From Aliagarivorans taiwanensis DSM 22990 (GTDB lineage Bacteria; Pseudomonadota; Gammaproteobacteria; Enterobacterales; Celerinatantimonadaceae): a DNA stretch of 64,000 bases. The first letter of the stretch is position 1. Every line of letters starts with the position of its first letter. Position numbers and translations under genes: made by a program. Under the pieces are notes generated by a model. The model was not told where the DNA came from and did not search any database. It saw only the letters and a program-made list of their open reading frames with translations. Below are positions 1-8,947 of the stretch, in pieces. Where the stretch lies: the NCBI RefSeq assembly GCF_000429505.1, contig NZ_AUBZ01000025.1, forward strand, positions 1 through 64,000. Reading direction: 5' to 3'.

Positions 1-355
1 TAAGAATGCGATAAAAACGGAGTTCTTGAAAGCCAGCATCAGGGCCAAAGTCGAGCACCCGTTTCGCATCATCAAATGCCAGTTTGGTTTCGTGAAAGCG
101 CAGTACAAAGGCTTGATGAAAAACGATAACCAGCTAGCAATGTTATTCGCACTTGCCAACCTTGTTCGGGTTGACCAGATGTTAAGGAGCAAACAGCATC
201 AGTGTGCCTAAAATCTGGGAGTAGCCCAGATAAAGGGCCTGAAACGGGCAAATTCGGCAGTTATTCGGCCACAATGATTCAAAATCTCGGAATCAGAAAA
301 TTCGAGAAAGAGAAAATGGTCGGTTTACGCGTACGAGTGGCTTGATCGCACCTTC

Positions 356-356
<1 letters not shown>
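1..356 (+). mobile_element. Right end of an IS5-family insertion sequence (left part outside window)
   Basis: The stretch holds the 3' end of a transposase gene and then about 145 non-coding bases ending in GGCTTGATCGCACCTTCC (339-356). That is the inverse of the GGAAGGTGCG-type terminus known for IS5-group elements. The boundary is confirmed by katG coding sequence starting directly after it on the other strand. IS5 elements favour YTAR targets, and CTAA at 356-359 fits. The matching left end and duplicated target lie outside the window, so the exact last base (355 or 356) is uncertain. Confidence 0.85.
2..211 (+). CDS. IS5-family transposase, C-terminal fragment (5' end outside window)
   Basis: The frame is open from base 2 and stops with TAA at 209-211, so the window shows only the last ~69 codons. 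The residues [19 protein letters not shown] followed by [20 protein letters not shown] are the classic C-terminal block of DDE transposases of the IS5 group. The block contains the catalytic-region glutamate (KVEHPFR). In the intact element the protein cuts and joins the terminal inverted repeats. Whether the full gene is functional cannot be judged here. The only nearby partner is the katG it has interrupted. Confidence 0.85.
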   Translation, partial: KNAIKTEFLKASIRAKVEHPFRIIKCQFGFVKAQYKGLMKNDNQLAMLFALANLVRVDQMLRSKQHQCA

Positions 357-1094
<738 letters not shown>

Positions 1095-1120
1095 AAAGCA
1101 CCTTTCATAGGTGCTTTTTG
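1095..1120 (+). terminator. Rho-independent-type hairpin upstream of the BCCT gene
   Basis: AAAGCACCT, a five-base loop TTCAT, then AGGTGCTTTTTG: a perfect 9-bp stem followed by a T run. No gene ends just before it on the plus strand. It lies about 48 bases upstream of the BCCT start codon. It may be the terminator of a short leader transcript (attenuator), or a relic of a lost gene. Confidence 0.75.
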
Positions 1121-1167
1121 TTTAGTCGTGATCCCAACAAATTCATCTATCAACAAATTGAGGATTA

Positions 1168-2781
1168 GTGTCTACTCACACTGACAGATATAGCATCGAC
1201 AACACCGACTACGTCGTCGGCCAGGACAATATTCAGAAATGGGGTCTGGATATCCACAACCCCGTGTTCGGCACCAGTGCCGCGCTGGTATTGTTCTTTG
1301 TCATTACCCTCCTGCTGGTCGATGCCAGCACCGCCAAATCAGCGCTCGACAGCATTAAATGGCAGATCATCGACCATTTTGATGGTTTGATCATGTGGTC
1401 TGCCAACCTCTTCTTGCTGTTTTGCATCGCCTTGGTTCTCTCGCCCTACGGCAAGATCCGCATCGGTGGCGACAAGGCAAAGCCCGAATACTCACGCAAG
1501 TCCTGGTTCTCCATGCTTTTTGCCGCGGGTATGGGCATTGGCTTGATCTTCTGGGGTGTTGCTGAGCCTTTGGCCTACTTCACCGGATGGTTTGAAACGC
1601 CACTGGGCGTTGAGGCTAATACGCCCGAGGCTGCTCGCTTGGCGCTAGGCGCCACCATGTTCCACTGGGGTTTACACCCATGGGCAGTCTACTCAGTCAT
1701 GGCTTTATCTTTGGCCTTCTTTGCCTACAACAAAGGCCTGCCGCTTTCGATTCGCTCGGTGTTCTTCCCGATTCTCGGCGATCGAGCCTGGGGTTGGGCC
1801 GGCCACATCATCGATATCTTGGCCGTGCTGGCAACCTTGTTCGGTGTAGCCACCTCGCTGGGCTTGGGTGCCCAACAGGCATCGGCGGGTATCAGCCATG
1901 TATTTGGCCTTGAAGTGGGCATTGGCCTGCAATTGATTGTGGTCGCTTCGGTAACTGCTTTGGCAGTCATCTCCGTGGTACGTGGCATTGATGGCGGCGT
2001 AAAGGTGCTTAGTAATATCAACCTGATTGTGGCGTTTTTGCTGGTCGTCGTAGTGGCCCTGACCGCCATTGGCGTCGTGACTGGATCACTGTTTAACGCG
2101 CTGGGCGGCTATGTGGAGAACATGATCGCTCTGGCCGTTCCCCATGGCCGTGAAGACCAAGCCTGGATGCACGGCTGGACCGTGTTCTACTGGGCGTGGT
2201 GGATTTCTTGGTCGCCATGTGTCGGGATGTTTATCGCACGCGTATCGAAAGGACGCACCATCCGCGAGTTTGTTACCGCCACCTTGCTGATCCCAACCTT
2301 GGTGACCTTGCTGTGGATGTCGACCTTCGGCGGCATTGCCATCGATCAGGTGGTCAACGGTATCGGCGAGCTGGGCCGCAATGGCCTGACCGATGTGTCG
2401 CTGGCACTGTTCAGCCTGTACGAAGTGATGCCAATGAGCACTTTGCTGTCGCTGGTATCAGTACTGCTGATTCTGGTGTTCTTTGTGACCTCTTCAGATT
2501 CAGCCTCACTGGTCGTCGACAGCATTACCGCTGGCGGTAAGGTGAGCTTGCCAGTGCCGCAGCGTATCTTCTGGGCAGCCAGCCAAGGCCTTATCGCCTC
2601 GGTACTGTTGTGGGTAGGCGGCACTGAAGCCATTGAGGCCTTGCAAGCGGGCGCTATCTCCACTGCATTGCCATTCACCGTGATCCTGCTGGTAATGTGT
2701 GTCTGCCTGATTATGGGCATGCGCAGCGAATTCGCGGGACAATCACGCAGCATCGCGTATTCGTATCGCAGTAACGTGTAA
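1168..2781 (+). CDS. BCCT-family transporter (betaine/choline/carnitine type)
   Basis: A 537-residue secondary carrier of the BCCT family, which brings in quaternary ammonium osmolytes such as glycine betaine or choline, driven by sodium or proton gradients in the inner membrane. The sequence shows about 12 hydrophobic segments. It has the family's glycine-rich stretch around residues 120-135 (AAGMGIGLIFWGVAEPLAYF). It also has the Trp-rich substrate segment near 341-355 (YWAWWISWSPCVGMF) followed by the RVSKGRTIREF loop. Start is GTG at 1168 behind TGAGGA. Length is short for BetT-type proteins (about 670), so the long C-terminal osmosensing tail is missing, which points to a simpler uptake carrier. 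The substrate cannot be fixed from sequence. It is monocistronic between two hairpins. Confidence 0.93.
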   Translation: MSTHTDRYSIDNTDYVVGQDNIQKWGLDIHNPVFGTSAALVLFFVITLLLVDASTAKSALDSIKWQIIDHFDGLIMWSANLFLLFCIALVLSPYGKIRIGGDKAKPEYSRKSWFSMLFAAGMGIGLIFWGVAEPLAYFTGWFETPLGVEANTPEAARLALGATMFHWGLHPWAVYSVMALSLAFFAYNKGLPLSIRSVFFPILGDRAWGWAGHIIDILAVLATLFGVATSLGLGAQQASAGISHVFGLEVGIGLQLIVVASVTALAVISVVRGIDGGVKVLSNINLIVAFLLVVVVALTAIGVVTGSLFNALGGYVENMIALAVPHGREDQAWMHGWTVFYWAWWISWSPCVGMFIARVSKGRTIREFVTATLLIPTLVTLLWMSTFGGIAIDQVVNGIGELGRNGLTDVSLALFSLYEVMPMSTLLSLVSVLLILVFFVTSSDSASLVVDSITAGGKVSLPVPQRIFWAASQGLIASVLLWVGGTEAIEALQAGAISTALPFTVILLVMCVCLIMGMRSEFAGQSRSIAYSYRSNV

Positions 2782-2786
2782 TTAAT

Positions 2787-2812
2787 GGGGCCGCGTCCTA
2801 TGCGGCCCTATT
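2787..2812 (+). terminator. Hairpin terminator after the BCCT gene
   Basis: GGGCCGC, loop GTCCTAT, GCGGCCC, then TATTT: a GC-rich 7-bp stem starting a few bases after the stop codon. The T run is weak. Confidence 0.6.
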
Positions 2813-2875
2813 TGCCCCTCTTCAATTTTCAACCGCTCTACTTTACTTCCCGCTCCCGCAAAGGTTTGCCGCAAA

Positions 2876-2905
2876 TTCAGCAGGTTAACGATGTTGGCGT
2901 ATAAT
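2876..2905 (+). promoter_or_regulatory. Candidate sigma-70 promoter of the sugar dehydrogenase gene
   Basis: A perfect TATAAT at 2900-2905, with TTCAGC as a weak -35 about 18 bases upstream (2876-2881). The predicted transcript starts near 2912, giving a leader of about 30 bases before ATG 2941. Confidence 0.45.
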
Positions 2906-2940
2906 ACTTAGATACTCGTCGACCAGCATTAGGTGTCAGG

Positions 2941-4002
2941 ATGATACGAGCGTGGTTTTTTGTTGTTTGCCTCTGTACCAGCGATGCCCTTATCGCTCGG
3001 CAATTCACTACCGTAACCGATCAACTGGTTCACCCTTGGTCAATGGCGCTGGTTGGCGACCAACAAGCCTTAGTCACCGAACGTCGTGGCAAGCTGTGGC
3101 GGGTCGACTTGTCCGGCAACACTCGCCCCGTAGAGATTATCGGCCTGCCAGCCATCTATGCATCGGGCCAAGGCGGCCTGTTTGATGTACTCCCCGCCCA
3201 CGACTTTGCCAGCAGCAAGCGACTATTTCTGAGTTATGCCGCAGGCAGCGCCAGTGCTAACGCGACTACCCTTGCCAGCGCCCGCTTGCAAGGCAACCAG
3301 CTTCGCGATGTCACCGTGCTGTTTCAGGTAAGCCCGATGAAATCTGGCGCCTATCACTTTGGCGGGCGGCTGGCGCAGCTTGACGATGGCACGCTGCTGC
3401 TCACCACCGGTGACGGCTATCACCTGATGCAGCAATCTCAGGAGCTCGACAACCACCTTGGGAAGTTAATCCGCATTCATCCCGACGGCAGCGTGCCCGA
3501 CGATAACCCCTTCGTTAAGCGCTCAGACGCGCTGCCAGAGATCTACAGCTATGGCCACCGGAATCCGCAAGGGCTGACCGTCAGCGCCGATGGCCGCATT
3601 TTCCTGCATGAGCATGGCCCCAAAGGCGGTGACGAAGTTAATCTGATAGAGCCCGGCCTTAACTACGGCTGGCCGGCTATTACCTATGGTGTGGACTATT
3701 CCGGGGCGGAGATCAGCCCCCATCAGTCGCTGCCCGGCATGCAGCAACCACTGTTGCACTGGACCCCGTCCATCGCACCGTCAGGTCTGTGCTATCAACA
3801 GCAGGCTCTGTTTGTCGGCGCCTTAAAAGCGCGAAAGTTGCTCGAATTATCGCTGGAAGCGGGTAACATAGTGGCGCAACAGGAAATCGCTCTGCCGATC
3901 AACGAACGTATTCGCGATGTGCGCTGCTCCCCTAGCGGCGGACTGTATATTCTTACCGACAGTCCTAGCGGCGCGCTCTATAATCTGAGTCCTGAGGGAT
4001 AG
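2941..4002 (+). CDS. PQQ-dependent aldose sugar dehydrogenase (GSDH/YliI family), exported
   Basis: A 353-residue protein of the glucose/sorbosone dehydrogenase family. These six-bladed beta-propellers carry PQQ and oxidise aldose sugars to lactones in the periplasm. It starts with a short positively charged then hydrophobic leader (MIRAWFFVVCLCTSDALIA), consistent with export. Family landmarks are YHFGGRLAQLDDGTLLLTTGD near residue 140, split here as YHFGGRL and LLLTTGDGY, then YGHRNPQGLT and HEHGPKGGDEVNLIEPG, and NYGWP. The GHRNPQ and EHGPKGGDE motifs hold the catalytic His and PQQ/Ca ligands in the family. It is followed three bases later by a cupin gene, so the two are probably cotranscribed. 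No PQQ synthesis genes are in the window. Confidence 0.88.
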   Translation: MIRAWFFVVCLCTSDALIARQFTTVTDQLVHPWSMALVGDQQALVTERRGKLWRVDLSGNTRPVEIIGLPAIYASGQGGLFDVLPAHDFASSKRLFLSYAAGSASANATTLASARLQGNQLRDVTVLFQVSPMKSGAYHFGGRLAQLDDGTLLLTTGDGYHLMQQSQELDNHLGKLIRIHPDGSVPDDNPFVKRSDALPEIYSYGHRNPQGLTVSADGRIFLHEHGPKGGDEVNLIEPGLNYGWPAITYGVDYSGAEISPHQSLPGMQQPLLHWTPSIAPSGLCYQQQALFVGALKARKLLELSLEAGNIVAQQEIALPINERIRDVRCSPSGGLYILTDSPSGALYNLSPEG

Positions 4003-4005
4003 ACA

Positions 4006-4680
4006 ATGTTGAACATGGATCGTAGCACTAACCTGTTTATCGACGTCGAGTCTATGCATTGGCAAGAAAGCCCCCACCCGGGGGTACTGCGCAAGCCATT
4101 GGAGCGGGAGGCCGCCGAACACGGCTGGGTCACCAGCGTGGTTAAGTACCTGCCCGGCGCCAGTTTCCACGGTCACGAGCACCCCAAAGGGGAAGAAATA
4201 CTGGTACTCGATGGCACCTTCTCCGATGAAAATGGCCACTACCCCGCCGGTAGTTATCTACGTAATCCACCCGGCAGTTCACATGTCCCATTTAGCGACC
4301 ATGGCTGCGTGCTGTTCGTCAAACTCAATCAGATGCAGGCCAGCGATACCACCCAACTAGCACTTCCGCTGCTAGAACAAAGCTGGACCCAGCTGAGTGA
4401 AGGCGTTACCGAGCTGGAGCTATATACCCATAACGACGAGCGAGTTAGCCTGGTGTCGGTCGATGCCGGAGCCAGCCTCCCCCTTGCCGCACAAGATTTT
4501 GGCGAGGAGCTGTTTCTACTGAAGGGAAACATCAAGATCGGAGAGCGCTTTATGCGGGCGTTCAGCTGGATACGAATGGCCAGAGATCAAGTGGCCGGCC
4601 ACGCCCAGCATGATTGCCTGCTTTGGCGTAAAACCGGCAGTTTAGGGCGCTATTTTACCGACGCGCCAACCTCTGCCTGA
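4006..4680 (+). CDS. ChrR-like cupin protein
   Basis: A 224-residue protein with an N-terminal cupin like the C-terminal domain of the anti-sigma factor ChrR. The first cupin motif reads FHGHEHPKGEEILVLDGTF (about residues 54-72), giving the His-x-His...Glu metal ligands. The second motif follows as YLRNPPGSSHVPF with the last His. A second, poorly conserved cupin-like half (about 125-215, LPLAAQDFGEELFLLKG) lacks the His pair. There is no N-terminal zinc-binding anti-sigma domain, so it is probably a metal-binding enzyme or sensor rather than an anti-sigma factor. It starts three bases after the dehydrogenase stop behind GAGGGA. Its 3' end overlaps the convergent nhaA gene by 31 bases. Confidence 0.8.
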   Translation: MLNMDRSTNLFIDVESMHWQESPHPGVLRKPLEREAAEHGWVTSVVKYLPGASFHGHEHPKGEEILVLDGTFSDENGHYPAGSYLRNPPGSSHVPFSDHGCVLFVKLNQMQASDTTQLALPLLEQSWTQLSEGVTELELYTHNDERVSLVSVDAGASLPLAAQDFGEELFLLKGNIKIGERFMRAFSWIRMARDQVAGHAQHDCLLWRKTGSLGRYFTDAPTSA

Positions 4681-5852
4681 ATCAAGGCCTGCTGCCGCTC
4701 GCGGGTGCTGTGCCATAGCAAGTAGTAACCTGCCAGCGCAGAGGCAAACGAACCGCCGAGAATCGCCAAGCGAGATTGCGACAAGGTTGCCGCCTCTACA
4801 AAGGCCAGTGAAGAGATAAATATCGACATGGTAAAGCCAATGCCACACAAGCTGGATGTGGCAAACAGCTGAGTGCGATTGGCGCCTTGTGGCAGCTCGG
4901 CAATCCCCAGTCTTACCGCCAGCATACTAAAGCAGAAGATACCCAATGGCTTCCCGAGGAATAGCCCTAGCATAATCCCTAAACTGATTGGACTGGCCAA
5001 GAAGCTCAGGCTCACGCCGCTAAGATCGACCCCGGCATTGACGAAGGCAAACACCGGCAGGATAAAGAAGTTGGAGAAGGGATAGAGGTATTGCTTCATA
5101 TGCGCCAGTGGCGAGTCCCCCTCCCGGCCGTTCATCGGCATAAAGAAGCCCACCACCACACCAGCCAGCGTGGCGTGCAAGCCGGATTTCAGTACCGCAG
5201 TCCATAGCAGCAAGCCAAAGAATAGATAAGGCGTCAGGCCACTATAGCGACGACGATTCAGGATAAACAGCGCGCCCATGGCGACCACTGACCAACCCAG
5301 TGCAGCCATGGAGATCTTGCCACTATAGAACAAGGCAATGATTAAGATTGCTCCTAAATCATCGCTAATCGCCAGTGCCAGCAAAAACACTTTTAAACTG
5401 GTCGGCACCCGCTTGCCCAGCAGCATCATAATCCCCAAGGCGAAGGCAATATCGGTGGCTGCAGGCACTGCCCAGCCGTTTAGGAACTCGGGGCTATTGA
5501 GGGTAAACAGTACATAGATAGTGGCGGGTACCACCATCCCCCCCACCGCGGCAATAATGGGGAGCATTGCGCCTTGTAGCGACGACAAACTGCCATGGCA
5601 GATCTCTTCTTTTACCTCCAGGCCAATCACCAAGAAGAAGATGGCCATCAGGCCATCATTTACCCACAGCAACAGTGGCTTGTGGATATCAAACTCAGCG
5701 ATACGAAACTGGATGGGAAGGTCGAGCAAGTCGAAGTAAAAAGGGCCGAGGATAAGGTCGTTGGCTAAGAACATGGCCATTGCGGCAGATAACATCAACA
5801 GCATTCCGCTAGCGGCGTCTTTTTTCAGTAGACGCTCGATATAGCCTGGCAT
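4650..5852 (-). CDS. nhaA: Na+/H+ antiporter NhaA
   Basis: A 400-residue inner-membrane antiporter that expels one sodium (or lithium) ion in exchange for two protons, maintaining pH and sodium homeostasis. The full family length and about 12 membrane segments are present. Key residues are visible: Glu79 in GLEVKEE, Asp134 in PAATDIAFALG and the paired Asp164/Asp165 in ISDDLGAI, which correspond to the ion-binding aspartates of E. coli NhaA. Start is ATG 5852 with AGAGGG five bases upstream. No nhaR regulator lies next to it. Its last ~10 codons overlap the cupin gene on the other strand. A sodium antiporter fits a saline habitat, as does the BCCT carrier nearby. Confidence 0.96.
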   Translation of the reverse strand: MPGYIERLLKKDAASGMLLMLSAAMAMFLANDLILGPFYFDLLDLPIQFRIAEFDIHKPLLLWVNDGLMAIFFLVIGLEVKEEICHGSLSSLQGAMLPIIAAVGGMVVPATIYVLFTLNSPEFLNGWAVPAATDIAFALGIMMLLGKRVPTSLKVFLLALAISDDLGAILIIALFYSGKISMAALGWSVVAMGALFILNRRRYSGLTPYLFFGLLLWTAVLKSGLHATLAGVVVGFFMPMNGREGDSPLAHMKQYLYPFSNFFILPVFAFVNAGVDLSGVSLSFLASPISLGIMLGLFLGKPLGIFCFSMLAVRLGIAELPQGANRTQLFATSSLCGIGFTMSIFISSLAFVEAATLSQSRLAILGGSFASALAGYYLLWHSTRERQQALIQAEVGASVK

Positions 5853-6701
5853 AATTCCCTCTACTCATGCGTAAGTGCTTTCAAGTCAGTAAGTTATCAC
5901 TAAGACCAAGGTAAAATTGTGAACTTGATCGCCTTCAAAAATTTCAGCCTTTAAATGTGACTTTTTGATGTTTAGGACAACGTGATGTCTATTTTTTGTC
6001 CGTTGATGTACTTGTTAGGTTATATCGTTGCTATACCCAAACAACCTCAAGATGCTTGTTCAGCGAGATTTTCCGGCCCCTCAGGCAAGGCACTGATCCG
6101 CCGATATAGTGGTCTAAATCAAGGAGCAGTAACGCAGCATGAGGGGCTGGAAAACTCGCCCTTCGGGAGGTGCTCAATGCTCATAGTTCTTCGTTGAAAA
6201 CACTCGAAATGGGTCATCATTCCTTCGTATTTTCGCCTCGCCCTATGAGCATTGAGCTCCTCTGAATCCTGCATCTTGAGGTTGTTTGGGTATAAATTTA
6301 TCAAAAAAGAAGGGAAGCATGTGAAATTACCTAGCGAATGGCTGTTTCGCAGCAAACTCGGCGATTCTGGCGTCTATTTGACTTTAATTTTCTGCATTTT
6401 CCTTAAAATGCCATGTTCTGCTAAATAGGCCGCGTAATCCGCTTTATTCCTCTAGCTCTGCTCAAAAGGCGACCAAACTCGCAGAGCATAGTGAGGCGCA
6501 GCCCTTAGTGAAAACTCACTTCTAGCCTGAGTAAATGTTCAATTCGGCGTACGGCAACAGATTTTTTCTTTACCTTTCGATAAGTCTTTGCTTTGTTTAA
6601 TGGGTAGTTAAACAACGTTGCCGATAGATTTAACCTTTAACTTTTAACGAGTTGCGCGCCTGACTAATTAAGGTTTAGCGCTAGCAGTGTCGAGGGAATG
6701 G
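5853..6701. other. 849-bp intergenic region with a miniature inverted-repeat element
   Basis: Holds the nhaA promoter region (5853-6031, no clear -10/-35), a 263-bp miniature element (6032-6294, listed separately) and about 400 bases upstream of the ABC importer. In the last part, TTTAAC occurs three times at exact 7-bp steps (6629-6634, 6636-6641, 6643-6648), about 60 bases before the first importer gene. This could be a short operator. No convincing gene is seen, and the open frames here lack ribosome sites. Confidence 0.6.
6032..6294. repeat. Miniature inverted-repeat element, copy 1 (263 bp)
   Basis: Bounded by a perfect 24-bp terminal inverted repeat beginning TATACCCAAACAACC and ending with the complement GGTTGTTTGGGTATA. 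Inside are two further inverted repeats. Stem A pairs 6069-6083 with 6140-6154 with one G-T pair. Stem B pairs 6173-6186 with 6243-6256 perfectly. It contains no coding capacity. It has relatives at 33680-33941 and 43649-43829 and a solo end at 43480-43523. The ends start and finish with TATA, which suggests a TA-type target. Confidence 0.9.
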
Positions 6702-7808
6702 ATGCCGCCCGCCGTAGATAACAGCTGTTACGTACAGTTCAAGAATGTTAAGAAAAGCTACGACCAACGTACCTTGGTGGTGGTCGACTTTACCCTCGAT
6801 ATCGCCAAAGGTGAGTTTGTGACTCTGCTTGGCCCTTCCGGCTCAGGCAAGACCACCTGTTTAATGATGCTGGCGGGTTTTGAAGATGTCAGCAGTGGCG
6901 AGATCTTGGTGGAAGGCCAACCCATCACCCATATAGCGCCCTACCACCGCAATATCGGCATGGTATTCCAGCACTATGCACTGTTCCCGCATATGACGGT
7001 AGAAGAAAACCTCGCCTATCCGCTCAAAGTGAGAAAGCTCCCAGATACCGAAGTCAAACGCCGGGTGGCCGACTCACTGGATTTGGTGGAGCTGAGCAAC
7101 TTTGGCAAACGCTACCCGGGGCATTTGTCGGGTGGACAACGGCAGCGGGTGGCGCTGGCACGCTCACTGATTTTTGAGCCATCGATTGTGTTGATGGATG
7201 AGCCATTGGGCGCCCTCGACAAAAACCTGCGTGAGCAGATGCAATTTGAGATCAAACGTTTACACGAACAGCTCGGCTTTACGGCCATCTATGTTACCCA
7301 TGACCAAACCGAAGCGCTGACCATGTCAGACCGGATTGCCGTATTCGATCAAGGTGTCGTGCAGCAATGCGCCAGTCCCGACCAACTGTATGAGCGCCCC
7401 AGCAACGCCTTTGTGGCCGACTTTATCGGCGAGAACAATCACCTGGCAGGCACCGTACTGCAGCGCAACAACGACTATACCGAGCTGCAGCTAAGCGATG
7501 GCAGTCGGGTCAAAGCCCTTACCGGCGATTGCCCAGAAGCAGGAGCAGCCTGTGTGCTGGCGGTGCGGCCAGAGAACCTGTTTATCGCCAGCGATAAGGT
7601 CGCCTTGGATAACCGCATCAATGCCACCTTTATTACCCAGCTCTACGTGGGCGACTTTATTCGCTACTTCTTCCAGCTGGAAGACAAGTCAGAAATCATG
7701 ATTAAGCAGCTCAACGACCATCAGGCACCTAAGCTCAGCGCTGGTGCTGTTACCAGTCTAACGTGGTCCGTCAACGACGGGTTAGCACTTAACTTAAGTA
7801 CAACCTAA
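6702..7808 (+). CDS. ABC importer ATPase, PotA-like (spermidine/putrescine class)
   Basis: The 368-residue ATP-hydrolysing subunit of a type I ABC importer. It has Walker A GPSGSGKTT, Q-loop region MVFQHYALFPHMTVEENLAYPL, signature LSGGQRQRVALARSL, Walker B VLMDEPLGALD and the switch His in YVTHDQTEALTMSD. A C-terminal TOBE-type domain follows (about 250-365), as in PotA and related ATPases. I chose ATG 6702 because AGGGA (6693-6697) lies just before it. An in-frame GTG at 6687 would add five residues. It is the first gene of a four-gene operon with a binding protein and two permeases. Polyamines are the usual substrate class, but opines or other amines are possible. Confidence 0.92.
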   Translation: MPPAVDNSCYVQFKNVKKSYDQRTLVVVDFTLDIAKGEFVTLLGPSGSGKTTCLMMLAGFEDVSSGEILVEGQPITHIAPYHRNIGMVFQHYALFPHMTVEENLAYPLKVRKLPDTEVKRRVADSLDLVELSNFGKRYPGHLSGGQRQRVALARSLIFEPSIVLMDEPLGALDKNLREQMQFEIKRLHEQLGFTAIYVTHDQTEALTMSDRIAVFDQGVVQQCASPDQLYERPSNAFVADFIGENNHLAGTVLQRNNDYTELQLSDGSRVKALTGDCPEAGAACVLAVRPENLFIASDKVALDNRINATFITQLYVGDFIRYFFQLEDKSEIMIKQLNDHQAPKLSAGAVTSLTWSVNDGLALNLSTT

Positions 7809-7841
7809 ACCAACAAGGGATAGCTCCCAGAGGAAGGAACA

Positions 7842-8912
7842 ATGAAGACACGCGTCAGCTCCACCTTGCTCGTTGCCAGTTTGTTCAGTGCAACCACGCT
7901 GTTTAGTGCAGCAACTCACGCCGACTCACTCACTGCGGTTTCGTTTGGCGGTGCCTATGGTGCCACCCAGCAAAAGCACATGCTGGACCCGTTTATGGAA
8001 GCCACCGGCCACGAGATCCTGTTTGAGAATTACTCCGGCGGTATCGCTGAACTCAAAGCGCAAGTAGAGAGCGGTAACATCCTGTGGGACGTTATCGATG
8101 TGGAGGTAATCGACCTGGAGCGCGCCTGCTCGGAGGGGCTATTAGAGCCCTTCCCCATGGACACCCTGCCACCGGGTGACGATGGCACGCCCGCCATGGA
8201 AGACTTTTCTGAAGAAGCGCTGGCCAACGAATGCGGCGTGGGCAACATTGTTTGGACGGTACTGTTTGCCTATAACAATGACACCATCGGCAGCGGCAAG
8301 CCGATGAGCGTGGCCGATCTGTTCGACACCGAGAAGTTCCCGGGCAAACGCGCGCTGCGTAAACGCCCACAGGTGAACATGGAGTGGGCCCTGCTGGCCG
8401 ACGGCGTGGCCAAAGATGAGGTGTATGCGCTGCTCGAAACCGACGAAGGCCAACAGCGCGCACTGGATAAGCTGGCATCGATTAAAGATGACATTATCTG
8501 GTTCGACAGCTGGTCACAGGCGCCACAACTGCTCAATGACGGCGGCGCAGTGATGGTGCAATCGGCCAATGGCCGGATCTTCGATGCCATTCAAAGCGAA
8601 GGCAAACCCTTTGAGATGGTGTGGGACGGCCACCTCTACGATCTCGACGTATGGGCGGTGGTAAAAGGCACCAAGAAGAAAGCCTTGGCGGAAGAGTTTG
8701 TCCGCTTTGCCACCGGCTCCAAACCGCTAAGTGGCATGCCAGACATCGCCTATGGCCCAACCCGCCAGTCGTCTTATGCCTATGTTGATCCAGAGATCAT
8801 TCCTAAGCTGCCCTCCTCTCACCTTGATGAAGGTCTGAAAGCCTCCGGCGTTTTCTGGGCCGACTATGGCGAATCGCTGGGTGAGAAGTTCAACGAGTGG
8901 CTGCTTGAGTAA
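7842..8912 (+). CDS. ABC importer periplasmic binding protein, PotD/PotF-like
   Basis: A 356-residue periplasmic ligand-binding protein with a cleavable signal peptide (MKTRVSSTLLVASLFSATTL, then FSAATHA and cleavage before DSL). The mature part opens with LTAVSFGGAYGATQQKH and continues with the family's PFMEATGHEILFENYSGG and YNNDTIG segments, as in the COG0687 spermidine/putrescine class. It captures the ligand and hands it to the two permeases encoded downstream. It starts 33 bases after the ATPase gene with GAGGAAGG ahead of ATG. The polyamine-binding acidic and aromatic residues cannot be verified by eye, so the ligand is open. Confidence 0.9.
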   Translation: MKTRVSSTLLVASLFSATTLFSAATHADSLTAVSFGGAYGATQQKHMLDPFMEATGHEILFENYSGGIAELKAQVESGNILWDVIDVEVIDLERACSEGLLEPFPMDTLPPGDDGTPAMEDFSEEALANECGVGNIVWTVLFAYNNDTIGSGKPMSVADLFDTEKFPGKRALRKRPQVNMEWALLADGVAKDEVYALLETDEGQQRALDKLASIKDDIIWFDSWSQAPQLLNDGGAVMVQSANGRIFDAIQSEGKPFEMVWDGHLYDLDVWAVVKGTKKKALAEEFVRFATGSKPLSGMPDIAYGPTRQSSYAYVDPEIIPKLPSSHLDEGLKASGVFWADYGESLGEKFNEWLLE

Positions 8913-8947
8913 GCTGCAGTAAAAACCAAAGCGATAGGTAACTGACA

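Noticed and set aside
4006..4680. Anti-sigma factor ChrR
   Set aside because: The N-terminal zinc-binding anti-sigma domain is missing and no ECF sigma gene is adjacent; only the cupin similarity stands.
6119..6355. 78-codon frame on the minus strand within miniature element copy 1
   Set aside because: It reads through the inverted repeats and is not kept in the other copies, so it is not a gene.
6375..6415. TTGACT...TAAAAT as a promoter upstream of the PotABCD-like operon
   Set aside because: The spacing is about 20 bases, too long for a normal sigma-70 promoter, and it lies almost 300 bases from the gene.
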